Under the pieces are notes generated by a model that searched no databases, was not told the origin of the DNA, and was given only the letters and a program-made list of their open reading frames with translations. Below are positions 51,679 through 58,905 of a stretch of DNA of 64,000 nucleotides, piece by piece (positions within the stretch are counted from its first letter, which is position 1; every line of letters starts with the position of its first letter). The stretch lies in contig NZ_MJAP01000034.1 in assembly GCF_001884735.1 (NCBI RefSeq), positions 434,001 through 498,000 of the forward strand. Direction: 5' to 3'. The translations under genes and the position numbers were made by a program. The DNA comes from Natronohydrobacter thiooxidans. Its GTDB lineage: Bacteria; Pseudomonadota; Alphaproteobacteria; Rhodobacterales; Rhodobacteraceae.

Positions 51679-53499
51679 TTACGCGCTGGCCTTGGCCTGA
51701 CGTTTGCGCTCATGCGGATCGAGGAAGCGCTTGCGCAGGCGGATGGCGCTCGGCGTCACCTCGACCAGTTCGTCATCGTCGATATAGGCAATCGCCTGTT
51801 CCAGCGACATGATCACCGGCGGCGTCAGCTTGACCGCATCATCCGTGCCCGAGGCCCGCACATTGGTCAGTTTCTTGCCCTTGAGCGGGTTCACTTCCAG
51901 ATCATTGTCGCGGCTATGCTCGCCGATGATCATGCCCTGATAGACCGGATCCTGCGGGTTGATGAACATGCGCCCGCGCTCTTCCAGATTCCACAGCGCA
52001 TAGGCCACTGCCGTGCCGTCCTCCATCGAGATCAGCACGCCCTCGCGACGGCCCGGAATGGTGCCCTTATAGGGCGCCCATTCGTGGAAGACGCGGTTCA
52101 GCACGCCGGTGCCGCGCGTGTCGGTCATGAATTCGCCGTGATAGCCGATCAAGCCGCGCGAGGGGACATGGGCGATAATCCGGGTCTTGCCGGTGCCTGC
52201 GGGTTTCATCTCGACCAACTCGCCCTTGCGGGGGCCGGTGATCTTCTCGATGACGCTGCCGGTATAGTCGTCATCAACGTCGATGGTGACTTCCTCGACC
52301 GGTTCCAGCCGCTGGCCATCCACATCGCGCATCAGCACGCGGGGGCGCGAGATCGAGAGTTCGAAGCCTTCGCGGCGCATATTCTCGATCAGCACGCCCA
52401 TCTGCAATTCGCCGCGCCCGGCGACGTCAAACGCCTCGCCGCCCGGTGTGTCAGTGACCTTGATTGCGACATTGACCTCGGCCTCGCGCATCAGACGCTC
52501 GCGGATGACGCGGGACTGCACCTTGGAGCCGTCGCGGCCCGCCAGCGGCGAATCATTGATGCCGAAAGTGACCGAGATGGTGGGCGGGTCGATGGGCTGG
52601 GCGGGGAGTGCGATGTCAATGTCGAGCGCGCAGAGCGTGTCGGCGACCGTGGCCTTGGACATGCCCGCGAGGGTGACGATATCGCCCGCTTCTGCGGCCT
52701 CGATCGGCTGCTGGCCGAGGCCGCGGAAGGCCAGAACCTTGGTCACGCGGAACTGCTCGATCTTCTTACTGTCGCGCGAGAGCGCCTTGATGGTCTCGCC
52801 CGCTTTCAGCGTGCCGGATTCGACCCGGCCGGTCAGGATGCGGCCCAGATAGGGGTCGGCGCCCAGGGTGGTTGCGAGCATGCGGAAGGGTTCCGCGCGC
52901 GCGGCGACCTGTTTCGGCGCGGGCACATGTTTGACCACCAGATCGAACAGCGCGGACATGTCCTGACGCGGCCCGTCGAGTTCGGCATCGGCCCAGCCAT
53001 TGATGCCGGATGCATAAAGCACAGGGAAATCAAGCTGTTCGTCATCCGCGCCCAGATTGGCAAACAGATCGAAGACTTCATCCAGCGCGCGGTCGGGTTC
53101 GGCGGCGGGCTTGTCGACCTTGTTCAGCACCACGATCGGGCGCAGGCCAAGCGCGAGGGCTTTCGAGGTCACGAATTTGGTCTGCGGCATCGGGCCCTCA
53201 GCCGCATCGACCAGCAGCACGACACCATCGACCATCGACAGGATCCGCTCGACCTCGCCGCCGAAATCGGCATGGCCGGGCGTGTCGACGATATTGATGC
53301 GCATGTCTTTCCATTCGACCGAGGTCGCTTTGGCAAGAATGGTGATCCCGCGCTCGCGCTCCAGATCATTGCTGTCCATCATGCGCTCGGACGTCGCCTG
53401 ATTCTCGCGAAACGCGCCCGATTGTTTCAGAAGCTCGTCCACCAGCGTGGTCTTGCCGTGGTCAACATGGGCGATAATCGCGATATTGCGAAGGGTCAT
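51679..53499 (-). CDS. typA: Ribosome-associated translational GTPase TypA/BipA
   Basis: A 606-residue EF-G-like GTPase that binds the ribosome under stress and aids 50S assembly. G-motifs: [19 protein letters not shown] (about residues 9-27), [16 protein letters not shown] (about 73) and VLNKVDKP (about 126). The EF-G-like domains and the BipA-specific C-terminus (RGMIGYHGEF-type [15 protein letters not shown] near 412) follow. The ATG at 53499 has AAAAGG about nine bases upstream. Length is normal. It is transcribed alone toward the low-GC island. Confidence 0.96.
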   Translation of the reverse strand: MTLRNIAIIAHVDHGKTTLVDELLKQSGAFRENQATSERMMDSNDLERERGITILAKATSVEWKDMRINIVDTPGHADFGGEVERILSMVDGVVLLVDAAEGPMPQTKFVTSKALALGLRPIVVLNKVDKPAAEPDRALDEVFDLFANLGADDEQLDFPVLYASGINGWADAELDGPRQDMSALFDLVVKHVPAPKQVAARAEPFRMLATTLGADPYLGRILTGRVESGTLKAGETIKALSRDSKKIEQFRVTKVLAFRGLGQQPIEAAEAGDIVTLAGMSKATVADTLCALDIDIALPAQPIDPPTISVTFGINDSPLAGRDGSKVQSRVIRERLMREAEVNVAIKVTDTPGGEAFDVAGRGELQMGVLIENMRREGFELSISRPRVLMRDVDGQRLEPVEEVTIDVDDDYTGSVIEKITGPRKGELVEMKPAGTGKTRIIAHVPSRGLIGYHGEFMTDTRGTGVLNRVFHEWAPYKGTIPGRREGVLISMEDGTAVAYALWNLEERGRMFINPQDPVYQGMIIGEHSRDNDLEVNPLKGKKLTNVRASGTDDAVKLTPPVIMSLEQAIAYIDDDELVEVTPSAIRLRKRFLDPHERKRQAKASA

Positions 53500-53576
53500 A
53501 ACTCTGGCCTTTTAGGGGATGCTGCGCCGCCGCATAGCGCATTGCGGGCCATCTGGCTACCCCCTAAGTGGCGATG

Positions 53577-54179
53577 TCACGTTCCGATGTAGCGATCCCG
53601 CCGATGGTTGATGCCGATGATCGCATTCAGGATCGCCGCGCCGAGGAGCGACCAGAGCACCAGTGTCAGCGGCAGGATCAGCGCGGCGGCGGCGAAAAGC
53701 ACCAGATCGAAGCCCAGCTGGACCCAGCCCGCGCGCCAGCCCAGACGTTCCTGCAGATCGTAAGCGACGATGCCCACGCCGCCAAGGCTGGCGCGGTGGC
53801 GGAAGATTGCAAGCAGCCCCGCGCCCGAGACCATGCCGAAAAGCACGGAAGCGACGGCGGGATGGGCGGGCGAGATGCTGACCAGATCGCCGATGATAAG
53901 CGAGAAGCCCGAGATCAGCGCCACCGAGAGAAAGGTTTTCAGCGTGAAGGCGGGGCCAAGGCGGAACCATGCCAGCGCGTAGAAAGGCAGGTTGATCACG
54001 AAGAAGACCACGCCGAAGCTGTAGCCGGTGAGGTAGGAGATGAGCACGGCGGCGCCTGCGGTCTGGCCGGTGACCAGCCCCGCGCCGGTCAGGATCAGCA
54101 CGCCGAAGGCGCACATCGCCGCCCCGAAGATCAGGCCCTGCGCATCCTCGAAGGCGGTGTGGCGGGCGGGGGCGGTCAT
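53577..54179 (-). CDS. YitT/YczE-like membrane protein
   Basis: A 200-residue protein with five to six hydrophobic helices, matching the YitT/DUF161-type family: a Gly-rich first helix ILTGAGLVTGQTAGAAVLISYLTGYSFG (about 28-55), INLPFYALAW, and HRASLGGVGIVAYDLQERLGWRAGW in the second half. Function unknown; some relatives are suspected transporters. It starts one base after the SMR gene's stop, so it belongs to the M48-SMR-YitT run. Confidence 0.82.
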   Translation of the reverse strand: MTAPARHTAFEDAQGLIFGAAMCAFGVLILTGAGLVTGQTAGAAVLISYLTGYSFGVVFFVINLPFYALAWFRLGPAFTLKTFLSVALISGFSLIIGDLVSISPAHPAVASVLFGMVSGAGLLAIFRHRASLGGVGIVAYDLQERLGWRAGWVQLGFDLVLFAAAALILPLTLVLWSLLGAAILNAIIGINHRRDRYIGT

Positions 54180-54180
54180 G

Positions 54181-54510
54181 TCAGTGGCCCACGGATGTGC
54201 TGAAGATATTGATCACCACGATCCCGGCAATGATCATGCCCAGCCCGATCAGCGCGGGCAGATCGAGCCGCTGGCCGAAGACGATATAGCCGATGCCTGC
54301 GATCAGGCAGATGCCAAGCCCCGACCAGATCGCATAGGCGACGCCCACAGGGATCACGCGCAGCACCAAGGCCAAGAGCCAGAAAGAGAGCGCATAGGCC
54401 AGCACCACCACCGCCGCAGGCAGCGCGCGGGTCATGCCGTCGCTGGCCTTGAGGGCAGTGGTGCCGATGGTTTCAAACAGGATCGCGACCGCGAGATAGA
54501 TCCAATGCAT
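54181..54510 (-). CDS. Small multidrug resistance (SMR) family efflux protein
   Basis: A 109-residue, four-helix transporter of the EmrE/Sug type. The essential membrane glutamate is at residue 13 in AVAILFETIGTTALKAS, and the WSGLGICLIAGIGYIVFGQ loop/helix (about 62-80) is a family mark. It exports toxic cations or guanidinium in proton exchange; the substrate class cannot be read from the sequence. GAGGGGAG precedes the ATG. It follows the M48 gene by 14 bases and abuts the YitT gene. Confidence 0.9.
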   Translation of the reverse strand: MHWIYLAVAILFETIGTTALKASDGMTRALPAAVVVLAYALSFWLLALVLRVIPVGVAYAIWSGLGICLIAGIGYIVFGQRLDLPALIGLGMIIAGIVVINIFSTSVGH

Positions 54511-54524
54511 GGTTTACTCTCCCC

Positions 54525-55247
54525 TCAGACTGGCTGGCCCGCGCGGTGGCGCGCGACGGCGGATTCGACTTCGCGCAGGCGCTCGGCATTGGGGGGATGA
54601 GTGCCAAGGAACTGGTTGCCCGGATCGGGGATGCGCCGGAAGACCTGCGCGCCGCGCAACGCGTCATAGCCGGCGCGCTCGGCGATCACGGCGCCGATAC
54701 GGTCGGCTTCCAGCTCAAAGGGCTTGGAATAGCGCCGCGCGCCCACGGTTGCCGTGGCGGACATGATCTGGCGCGCGGTGGCGTCATCGGCCCCGACCAG
54801 TGCGGCGGCGAGCCCGCCCAGAAGCGCGCCGGTGCGCGCCTCGCGCTGGATGCGGGGAATATGATCGGCGATGTGATGGGCGGCTTCATGGCCGAAGATC
54901 AGCGCGATCTCGTCGGGGCTGCGCAATTCGCGGATCAGGCTTTCGGTGAAAGAGATGACCGGGCGGCCGCGCTCGTCGCGGGTGTGGAAGGCATTGGGGG
55001 GCTGGTCCGCGCGGTCATCGAGCATGACGATGAAATTGCAGTCCAGATGCGGGCTGCGCTCGCGGCAGACCTGCGTGGCGACCGGGCGCATGCGGGCCAC
55101 GACCGCGTTGAAATCGGCGCGGGTGCTGGGCTGCGCCTGCGCGGGCGGCGCTATGGGCGCGGGCAGCGGCGCCATGGGGGCCATGGTGCAGGCGGCGGTG
55201 AGGGTCAGGGCAAGCAGGGCGAGCAGAGGACGCAGGGCAGGGAGCAT
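54525..55247 (-). CDS. M48 family metalloprotease, probable lipoprotein
   Basis: A 240-residue periplasmic protease. The signal peptide ends TLTAACTM, a lipobox with Cys20. The zinc motif HEAAH lies at about residues 119-123 within IALIFGHEAAHHIADHI, and the third ligand Glu is in KPFELEADRIGA (about 178). TH PPNAERL near the end (GTHPPNAERLREVE) is also typical of this group. It is single-domain, like Oma1/YcaL/LoiP relatives that tidy outer-membrane proteins. It is first in a run with the SMR and YitT genes. Confidence 0.9.
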   Translation of the reverse strand: MLPALRPLLALLALTLTAACTMAPMAPLPAPIAPPAQAQPSTRADFNAVVARMRPVATQVCRERSPHLDCNFIVMLDDRADQPPNAFHTRDERGRPVISFTESLIRELRSPDEIALIFGHEAAHHIADHIPRIQREARTGALLGGLAAALVGADDATARQIMSATATVGARRYSKPFELEADRIGAVIAERAGYDALRGAQVFRRIPDPGNQFLGTHPPNAERLREVESAVARHRAGQPV

Positions 55248-55366
55248 CGCAATCGGGCCTTTCGCGAGGGATCAGCAGGGACATAGCGCAGGGAGCGGGC
55301 GGGGGCAATTCGGGGCCTGTGCACATTCTGGCCAGCAGGGGGCGGGGGGGGGAGCGACGGTCAAGA

Positions 55367-55494
55367 AGCGCCCGCTCATGGCCCGCCCGCCCGCCCCGAT
55401 GCCATTCGCGGGCGCTGCCCGCGCTTGCGCGCGGGCGGGGTTTCGGTGCGGGGGGGATCCTTGCGATCTGGCCCGCCCCTTTCGGGGACGGGCC
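55367..55494 (-). repeat. Structured dispersed element, copy E, with third hairpin
   Basis: Outer arms 55367-55375 and 55408-55416; TC/TC tandem; inner arms ATGGC (55378-55382) and GCCAT (55401-55405). The second hairpin GCCCGCGC (55417-55424) / GCGCGGGC (55429-55436) has loop GCAA, a GNRA tetraloop, when read on the minus strand. A third hairpin, with GGCCCG (55470-55475) and CGGGCC (55489-55494) outside CCCC/GGGG, is shared only with copy F. Confidence 0.85.
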
Positions 55495-55592
55495 GGGGGC
55501 GGGGCGTTTCTGGTGCGGTGTCGGAGCGTTGCGCGGCGGTGAAACGCGCAGTGTGCGGGAGGCGGCGGTGGGGCGGCGTGCGCGGGGCAAGA

Positions 55593-55721
55593 AGCGCCCG
55601 CTCATGGCCCGCCCGCCCACCCGTTGCCATTCGCGGGCGCTGCCCGCGCTTGCGCGCGGGCGGGGTTTCGGTGCGGGGGGCGATCCTTGTGATGTGACCC
55701 GCCCCCTTGCGGGGACGGGTC
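55593..55721 (-). repeat. Structured dispersed element, copy F, with third hairpin
   Basis: Outer arms 55593-55601 and 55633-55641; inner arms ATGGC (55604-55608) and GCCAT (55626-55630); second hairpin 55642-55649 / 55654-55661 with minus-strand GCAA loop. The third hairpin reads GACCCG (55696-55701) / CGGGTC (55716-55721), a compensated change from copy E. On the minus strand it follows the YiaAB stop by 24 bases. Confidence 0.85.
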
Positions 55722-55745
55722 GGGGGCAGGTCGGGGAGAGGCGGC

Positions 55746-56021
55746 TCAGGGCTTTTCGACGTATTCCGAGAGCAGTTTTTCGTTTTTCGCCTGCTCAAGC
55801 CGCGACAGGCGGTCTGCGGCGATGCGGGCGTCGAATTTGTATTTCACGAAATTCACCAGACTGATCGTCAGCATGACCACGGCGAGCGCCCAGAAGCCCT
55901 TGGTCGAGAGGCTGACATCGGTGTTGATCCAGAGCGAAAGCCCAAGGAAGATATAGGAGGCGATGACGCCGCCAAGGTTGAAATTGGTGATGAGGGTGGT
56001 GTCGCTGGGTTGGGTGTTCAT
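55746..56021 (-). CDS. YiaA/YiaB-type two-helix membrane protein
   Basis: A 91-residue inner-membrane protein with two helices (about 17-33 and 41-60) and a charged cytoplasmic tail. The NFNLGGVIASYIFLGLSLWIN and KGFWALAVVMLTISLVNFVKYK segments match the YiaAB two-helix domain. It lies 33 bases after the PspA-like gene on the same strand, with AGAAAGG before the ATG, so the two are co-transcribed and probably share an envelope-stress role and the TetR-type control described upstream. Confidence 0.88.
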   Translation of the reverse strand: MNTQPSDTTLITNFNLGGVIASYIFLGLSLWINTDVSLSTKGFWALAVVMLTISLVNFVKYKFDARIAADRLSRLEQAKNEKLLSEYVEKP

Positions 56022-56054
56022 GGGAGTACCTTTCTGAGTGACAGGCTTGGGGGA

Positions 56055-56720
56055 TTATTTGGTGAACCGGGCCAGAACGGCCTCGGCGGTGATGCGGGTG
56101 GGGGTGCCGATGCCAGCCGCGGACATGCGGTCGGTCAGGCTGTCACCAGTGAGGTCGCGATTGATCTCGGCGAGAATATCCGAGCGCTCGATCGGGTCTT
56201 CCTCGGAGGTGACGCGGGCGATCAGATCCTGCGCCTCGTCCAGCGGCGAGGCGCCGGTGGAATGCAGTCGCGCCGTGGCTGCGCGTTCATGGCGGATGGC
56301 GCGGGCCTGAACCTGCCCCAGCCGCAGATCCTGCAAGCGGCGATGCGCGCTTTCGACGGCCATGCGCAGGCGCAGCACCTTGGCGTCGAGCCTGTCGAGC
56401 AATTGCTTGCGGCTCTCGGCCTCGGTCTCCATCCGGGCCAGTGCCTCGGCGGCGGGCTGGGCCAGATCCATGCGCTCCTGCGCCACCGCCTGTTCGATGC
56501 GGGCGGTCATGTCAGCGATGCGCTTGTGGAGCGCGTCGCGTTGGGTCTGCTCCATCCGCTGGCGCTGGATGAGGGCGGCGAGGGTGGCCTTGGCGGCGTT
56601 CAGCCCGGCTTCGCCTTCGCGGATTTTCTGGGCGATCAGGTCGAGCGCGAATGTGTCGCGCAGGTTTTCTTCGGCGCGGGCATTGGCGCCTGCAAAGAGG
56701 GTCTTGAGCGTGGCAAACAT
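56055..56720 (-). CDS. PspA/IM30 family envelope-stress protein
   Basis: A 221-residue, almost entirely helical protein. It starts MFATLKTLFAGANARAEENL and has long coiled coils (about 25-190), as in PspA/IM30/Vipp1-like proteins that bind and stabilise stressed membranes. The short C-terminal domain ITAEAVLARFTK is characteristic of the shorter alphaproteobacterial branch. GAAAGGAAG precedes the ATG. The first of three TGAAC-N3-GTTCA palindromes lies 16 bases upstream of the start, pointing to repression by the adjacent TetR-type protein. No pspB, pspC or pspF is present. Confidence 0.87.
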   Translation of the reverse strand: MFATLKTLFAGANARAEENLRDTFALDLIAQKIREGEAGLNAAKATLAALIQRQRMEQTQRDALHKRIADMTARIEQAVAQERMDLAQPAAEALARMETEAESRKQLLDRLDAKVLRLRMAVESAHRRLQDLRLGQVQARAIRHERAATARLHSTGASPLDEAQDLIARVTSEEDPIERSDILAEINRDLTGDSLTDRMSAAGIGTPTRITAEAVLARFTK

Positions 56721-56735
56721 TCCGGCTTCCTTTCT

Positions 56736-56805
56736 TGAACATCGTTCATGAACAAGGGATAGCCGAAGCGTGAACGCTGTTCAAATAAAAAATGAACGGT
56801 GTTCA
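56736..56805. promoter_or_regulatory. Three TGAAC-N3-GTTCA operators upstream of pspA
   Basis: Exact palindromes TGAACATCGTTCA (56736-56748), TGAACGCTGTTCA (56771-56783) and TGAACGGTGTTCA (56793-56805). Centres are 35 and 22 bases apart. The rightmost lies 14 bases beyond the TetR gene's stop. They fill the whole space between the TetR gene and pspA, where the pspA promoter must be. Confidence 0.8.
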
Positions 56806-56818
56806 AAATGACGTGGCG

Positions 56819-57412
56819 TCACGGATCCGGGGCGGCGGTTTTCGCGATCAGGAGTGCCAGCATCTGCGCCACGCGATCATCGGGCACGCCGGAGATACGT
56901 TTCTCGACCCCCAGAAGCACGATGCCATGCACGGCGGAAAAGAGGGTGCGCACGAGAAGGTCCAGATCCTCGGGGCTGCGCTCGGGGTGCAACTGGCGCA
57001 GGGGGGCGGCGATGATCTCGAAGAGTGCGGCCATTTCCTGCCAGTACCAGGCGGGCACATCGGCCTCCGAGGACATGCGCAGATCAAAGAGCGCAAGCCA
57101 GGCATTCCGGTTCTGGATGGCGAAGGCGCGGTAGCTTTCGGCCATGGCAATGAGTTGCGCCACGGGCGCGGCATCAGGCTGGGCGGCGACGGCGCGGCGC
57201 ACCTGATCGCCAAGGCGCAGGAAGGTGCGGCCATTCACTGCCAGCACAAGCTGGTTGAGATCGGCAAAGACATTGTAGATCGCACCGAGGGCACAACCGG
57301 CCTCGCGCGCCAGATCACGGGCGCGCAGGCCGCTGATACCGTCCGCGCAGATCCGCGCCTCGGCAATCCCGATCAGGCGGGTACGCAATTCGTCGCGGGG
57401 GATACGGGCCAT
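56819..57412 (-). CDS. TetR family transcriptional regulator
   Basis: A 197-residue repressor-type protein. The N-terminal helix-turn-helix is in ISGLRARDLAREAGCALGAIYNVFADLNQLVLAV (about residues 26-60), with a helical ligand-binding domain behind it. The ATG at 57412 is chosen because GGAGG lies five bases upstream; an ATG at 57424 sits inside the operator palindrome. The same palindrome motif occurs once at this gene's own start and three times before pspA, so self-control plus control of pspA-yiaAB is likely. The ligand is unknown. Confidence 0.9.
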   Translation of the reverse strand: MARIPRDELRTRLIGIAEARICADGISGLRARDLAREAGCALGAIYNVFADLNQLVLAVNGRTFLRLGDQVRRAVAAQPDAAPVAQLIAMAESYRAFAIQNRNAWLALFDLRMSSEADVPAWYWQEMAALFEIIAAPLRQLHPERSPEDLDLLVRTLFSAVHGIVLLGVEKRISGVPDDRVAQMLALLIAKTAAPDP

Positions 57413-57420
57413 TCCTGCCT

Positions 57421-57439
57421 CCATGAACCTTGTTCATGG
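57421..57439. promoter_or_regulatory. Operator palindrome at the TetR gene start
   Basis: CCATGAAC (57421-57428) and GTTCATGG (57432-57439) form a perfect 8-3-8 dyad containing the same TGAAC-N3-GTTCA core as the three sites before pspA. It overlaps the leader of the regulator gene, including its Shine-Dalgarno region. Confidence 0.8.
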
Positions 57440-57478
57440 GCTTCTAGCGGGAATGGCCGGGAAACCCAAGCGCGGATT

Positions 57479-58138
57479 TCAGCGGGTCGTTTCCGTCAGG
57501 CGGCGGGTCACATAGTCGCTGACCGTATCGAGCATCGGCTGCATGTGGCGTTCTTCATCCTTGAAGAAATGATCCGCGCCCTCGATCTCGGTATGGGTGA
57601 TGGTGATGCCGCGCTGTTCCTGCAGTTTCGCCACCAGCGATTTGGTGTCGCGCGGGGGGGCCACGCGATCTGCCGTGCCATTGATGATCAGGCCCGAGGC
57701 CGGGCAGGGCGCGAGGAAGCTGAAATCATAGAGATTCGCGGGCGGGGAGACCGAGATGAAGCCGGTGATATCGGGGCGGCGCATCAGAAGCTGCATCCCG
57801 ATCCATGCGCCGAAGCTGAAGCCCGCGACCCAGCAATGCCGCGCATTCTGGGTCTGGGCCTGCACATAATCAAGCGCGGCGGCGGCGTCGGACAATTCGC
57901 CGATGCCCTGATCATATTCGCCCTGGCTGCGGCCGACGCCCCGGAAATTGAAACGCAGCACCGTGAAGCCCATCTTGTGAAAGGCGTAGTGCAGATTATA
58001 GACCACCTTGTTGTTCATCGTGCCGCCGAATTGCGGATGCGGATGCAACACGATGGCGATTGGCGCATCGGGTCTGGCTTGCGGGTGATAGCGGCCTTCT
58101 AGGCGGCCTTCGGGGCCGGGGAAGATGATTTCGGGCAT
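57479..58138 (-). CDS. Alpha/beta hydrolase, dienelactone hydrolase-like
   Basis: A 219-residue hydrolase. The nucleophile elbow GFSFG is at about residues 105-109, preceded by the HPHPQFGGTMNNKVV oxyanion region (about 32-46) and the RFNFRGVGRSQG strand-turn (about 62-73); the late Asp and His are in NGTADRVAPP and EGADHFF. The pattern is that of small bacterial alpha/beta hydrolases of unknown substrate, often misnamed. It lies 40 bases upstream of the TetR operator and is transcribed in the same direction; whether it is in the same regulon is not visible. Confidence 0.85.
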   Translation of the reverse strand: MPEIIFPGPEGRLEGRYHPQARPDAPIAIVLHPHPQFGGTMNNKVVYNLHYAFHKMGFTVLRFNFRGVGRSQGEYDQGIGELSDAAAALDYVQAQTQNARHCWVAGFSFGAWIGMQLLMRRPDITGFISVSPPANLYDFSFLAPCPASGLIINGTADRVAPPRDTKSLVAKLQEQRGITITHTEIEGADHFFKDEERHMQPMLDTVSDYVTRRLTETTR

Positions 58139-58242
58139 GCGGGGCCTTGTGACTGAGGGGGCGCAGGCAGATCAGAGAGCAGGTGCTGCGCGCGGGGATG
58201 CGCCTGGGCCGAGGCTAATTCTTGACTCTTTGATTTGGGCAT

Positions 58243-58259
58243 TTTAGAAGTGTTCTAAA
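58243..58259. promoter_or_regulatory. Palindromic box upstream of iscR (IscR / Iron-Rhodo-box type)
   Basis: TTTAGAA (58243-58249), GTG, TTCTAAA (58253-58259): a perfect 7-3-7 dyad in an AT-rich leader, just behind a possible -35 element TTGACT (58222-58227). I recall that in Rhodobacteraceae a palindrome of this kind, the Iron-Rhodo-box, precedes the suf operon and is bound by IscR; the exact consensus should be confirmed. It lies 134 bases before the iscR start. Confidence 0.7.
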
Positions 58260-58392
58260 TTGCGAGTGTCTGTTGCCGGGACCGGGCTGTGTGCCGTCAG
58301 GATTTATGCCCGCGGCTGCCCCGCGTCAACCTCTTTGCCAGTCCGCGCCCCTTCGTCAGGGGGATGGAAGGGCCATCCCGATGGGGCCGCGA

Positions 58393-58851
58393 ATGAAACT
58401 ATCGACAAAGGGCCGCTATGCGATGATCGCGCTGGTGGATCTGGCGCAGGCGCCGGAGGGTGCGCTGGTTTCGCTAAATGAGATATCAGGGCGGCAGAAT
58501 GTCTCGCTGGCCTATCTGGAGCAGCTTTTCGTGAAGCTGCGCCGGGCCGGGCTGGTCGATTCGGTGCGGGGCCCCGGTGGCGGTTACCGGCTGGCGCGCC
58601 CGGCCGAGTCGATCCGTATCTCGGAAGTGCTGGAAGCGGTCGAGGAAACCGTGAGCGCGATGCATACCGGGGCGGGCGCGACCGGGGCGGTTTCGGGCTC
58701 GCGCGCGCAATCCATGACCAACCGCTTGTGGGAAAGCCTGTCGGCGCATGTCTATGTGTTCCTGCATCAGACGCGGCTGTCGGATGTTGCGGGCAATGCG
58801 CTGACGCCCTGTCCGGCAGTGCCGTCGCTGTTTCATGTCGTGGATGAGTGA
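58393..58851 (+). CDS. iscR: Rrf2-family Fe-S/iron regulator IscR
   Basis: A 152-residue winged-helix regulator starting MKLSTKGRYAMIALVDLAQ, the classic IscR N-terminus, with the recognition region SLAYLEQLFVKLRRAGLVDSVRGPGGGYRLA (about 38-68). In E. coli three cysteines near 92-104 hold a [2Fe-2S] cluster; here that segment (MHTGAGATGAVSGSR) has none, and the only cysteine is Cys140. This cysteine-poor form is what I recall for Rhodobacter IscR. An in-frame ATG at 58381 has a better placed GGAAGGG but would add four residues. First gene of the suf operon, with the palindromic box upstream. Confidence 0.9.
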   Translation: MKLSTKGRYAMIALVDLAQAPEGALVSLNEISGRQNVSLAYLEQLFVKLRRAGLVDSVRGPGGGYRLARPAESIRISEVLEAVEETVSAMHTGAGATGAVSGSRAQSMTNRLWESLSAHVYVFLHQTRLSDVAGNALTPCPAVPSLFHVVDE

Positions 58852-58905
58852 GCGCCGTGGCGCGCGGGTTGAGTGAGTATTTTGGGCAAGATGAAAGCAG
58901 GGCCG

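Larger units (their letters stand above)
55248..55745. other. Gene-free region carrying elements E and F
   Basis: This 498-base stretch is mainly a direct duplication: about 55362-55506 and 55588-55733 are copies 226 bases apart, each containing a full structured element plus an extra hairpin. The right end is 12 bases from the YiaAB stop. The left 100 bases hold the M48 promoter region. No ORF with coding composition was seen. Confidence 0.7.

Noticed and set aside
51183..51812. A 209-codon frame between the caspase gene and typA
   Set aside because: No ribosome site, runs into the typA terminator and antisense to its 3' end, and includes both arms of the inverted repeat; amino-acid composition is not protein-like.
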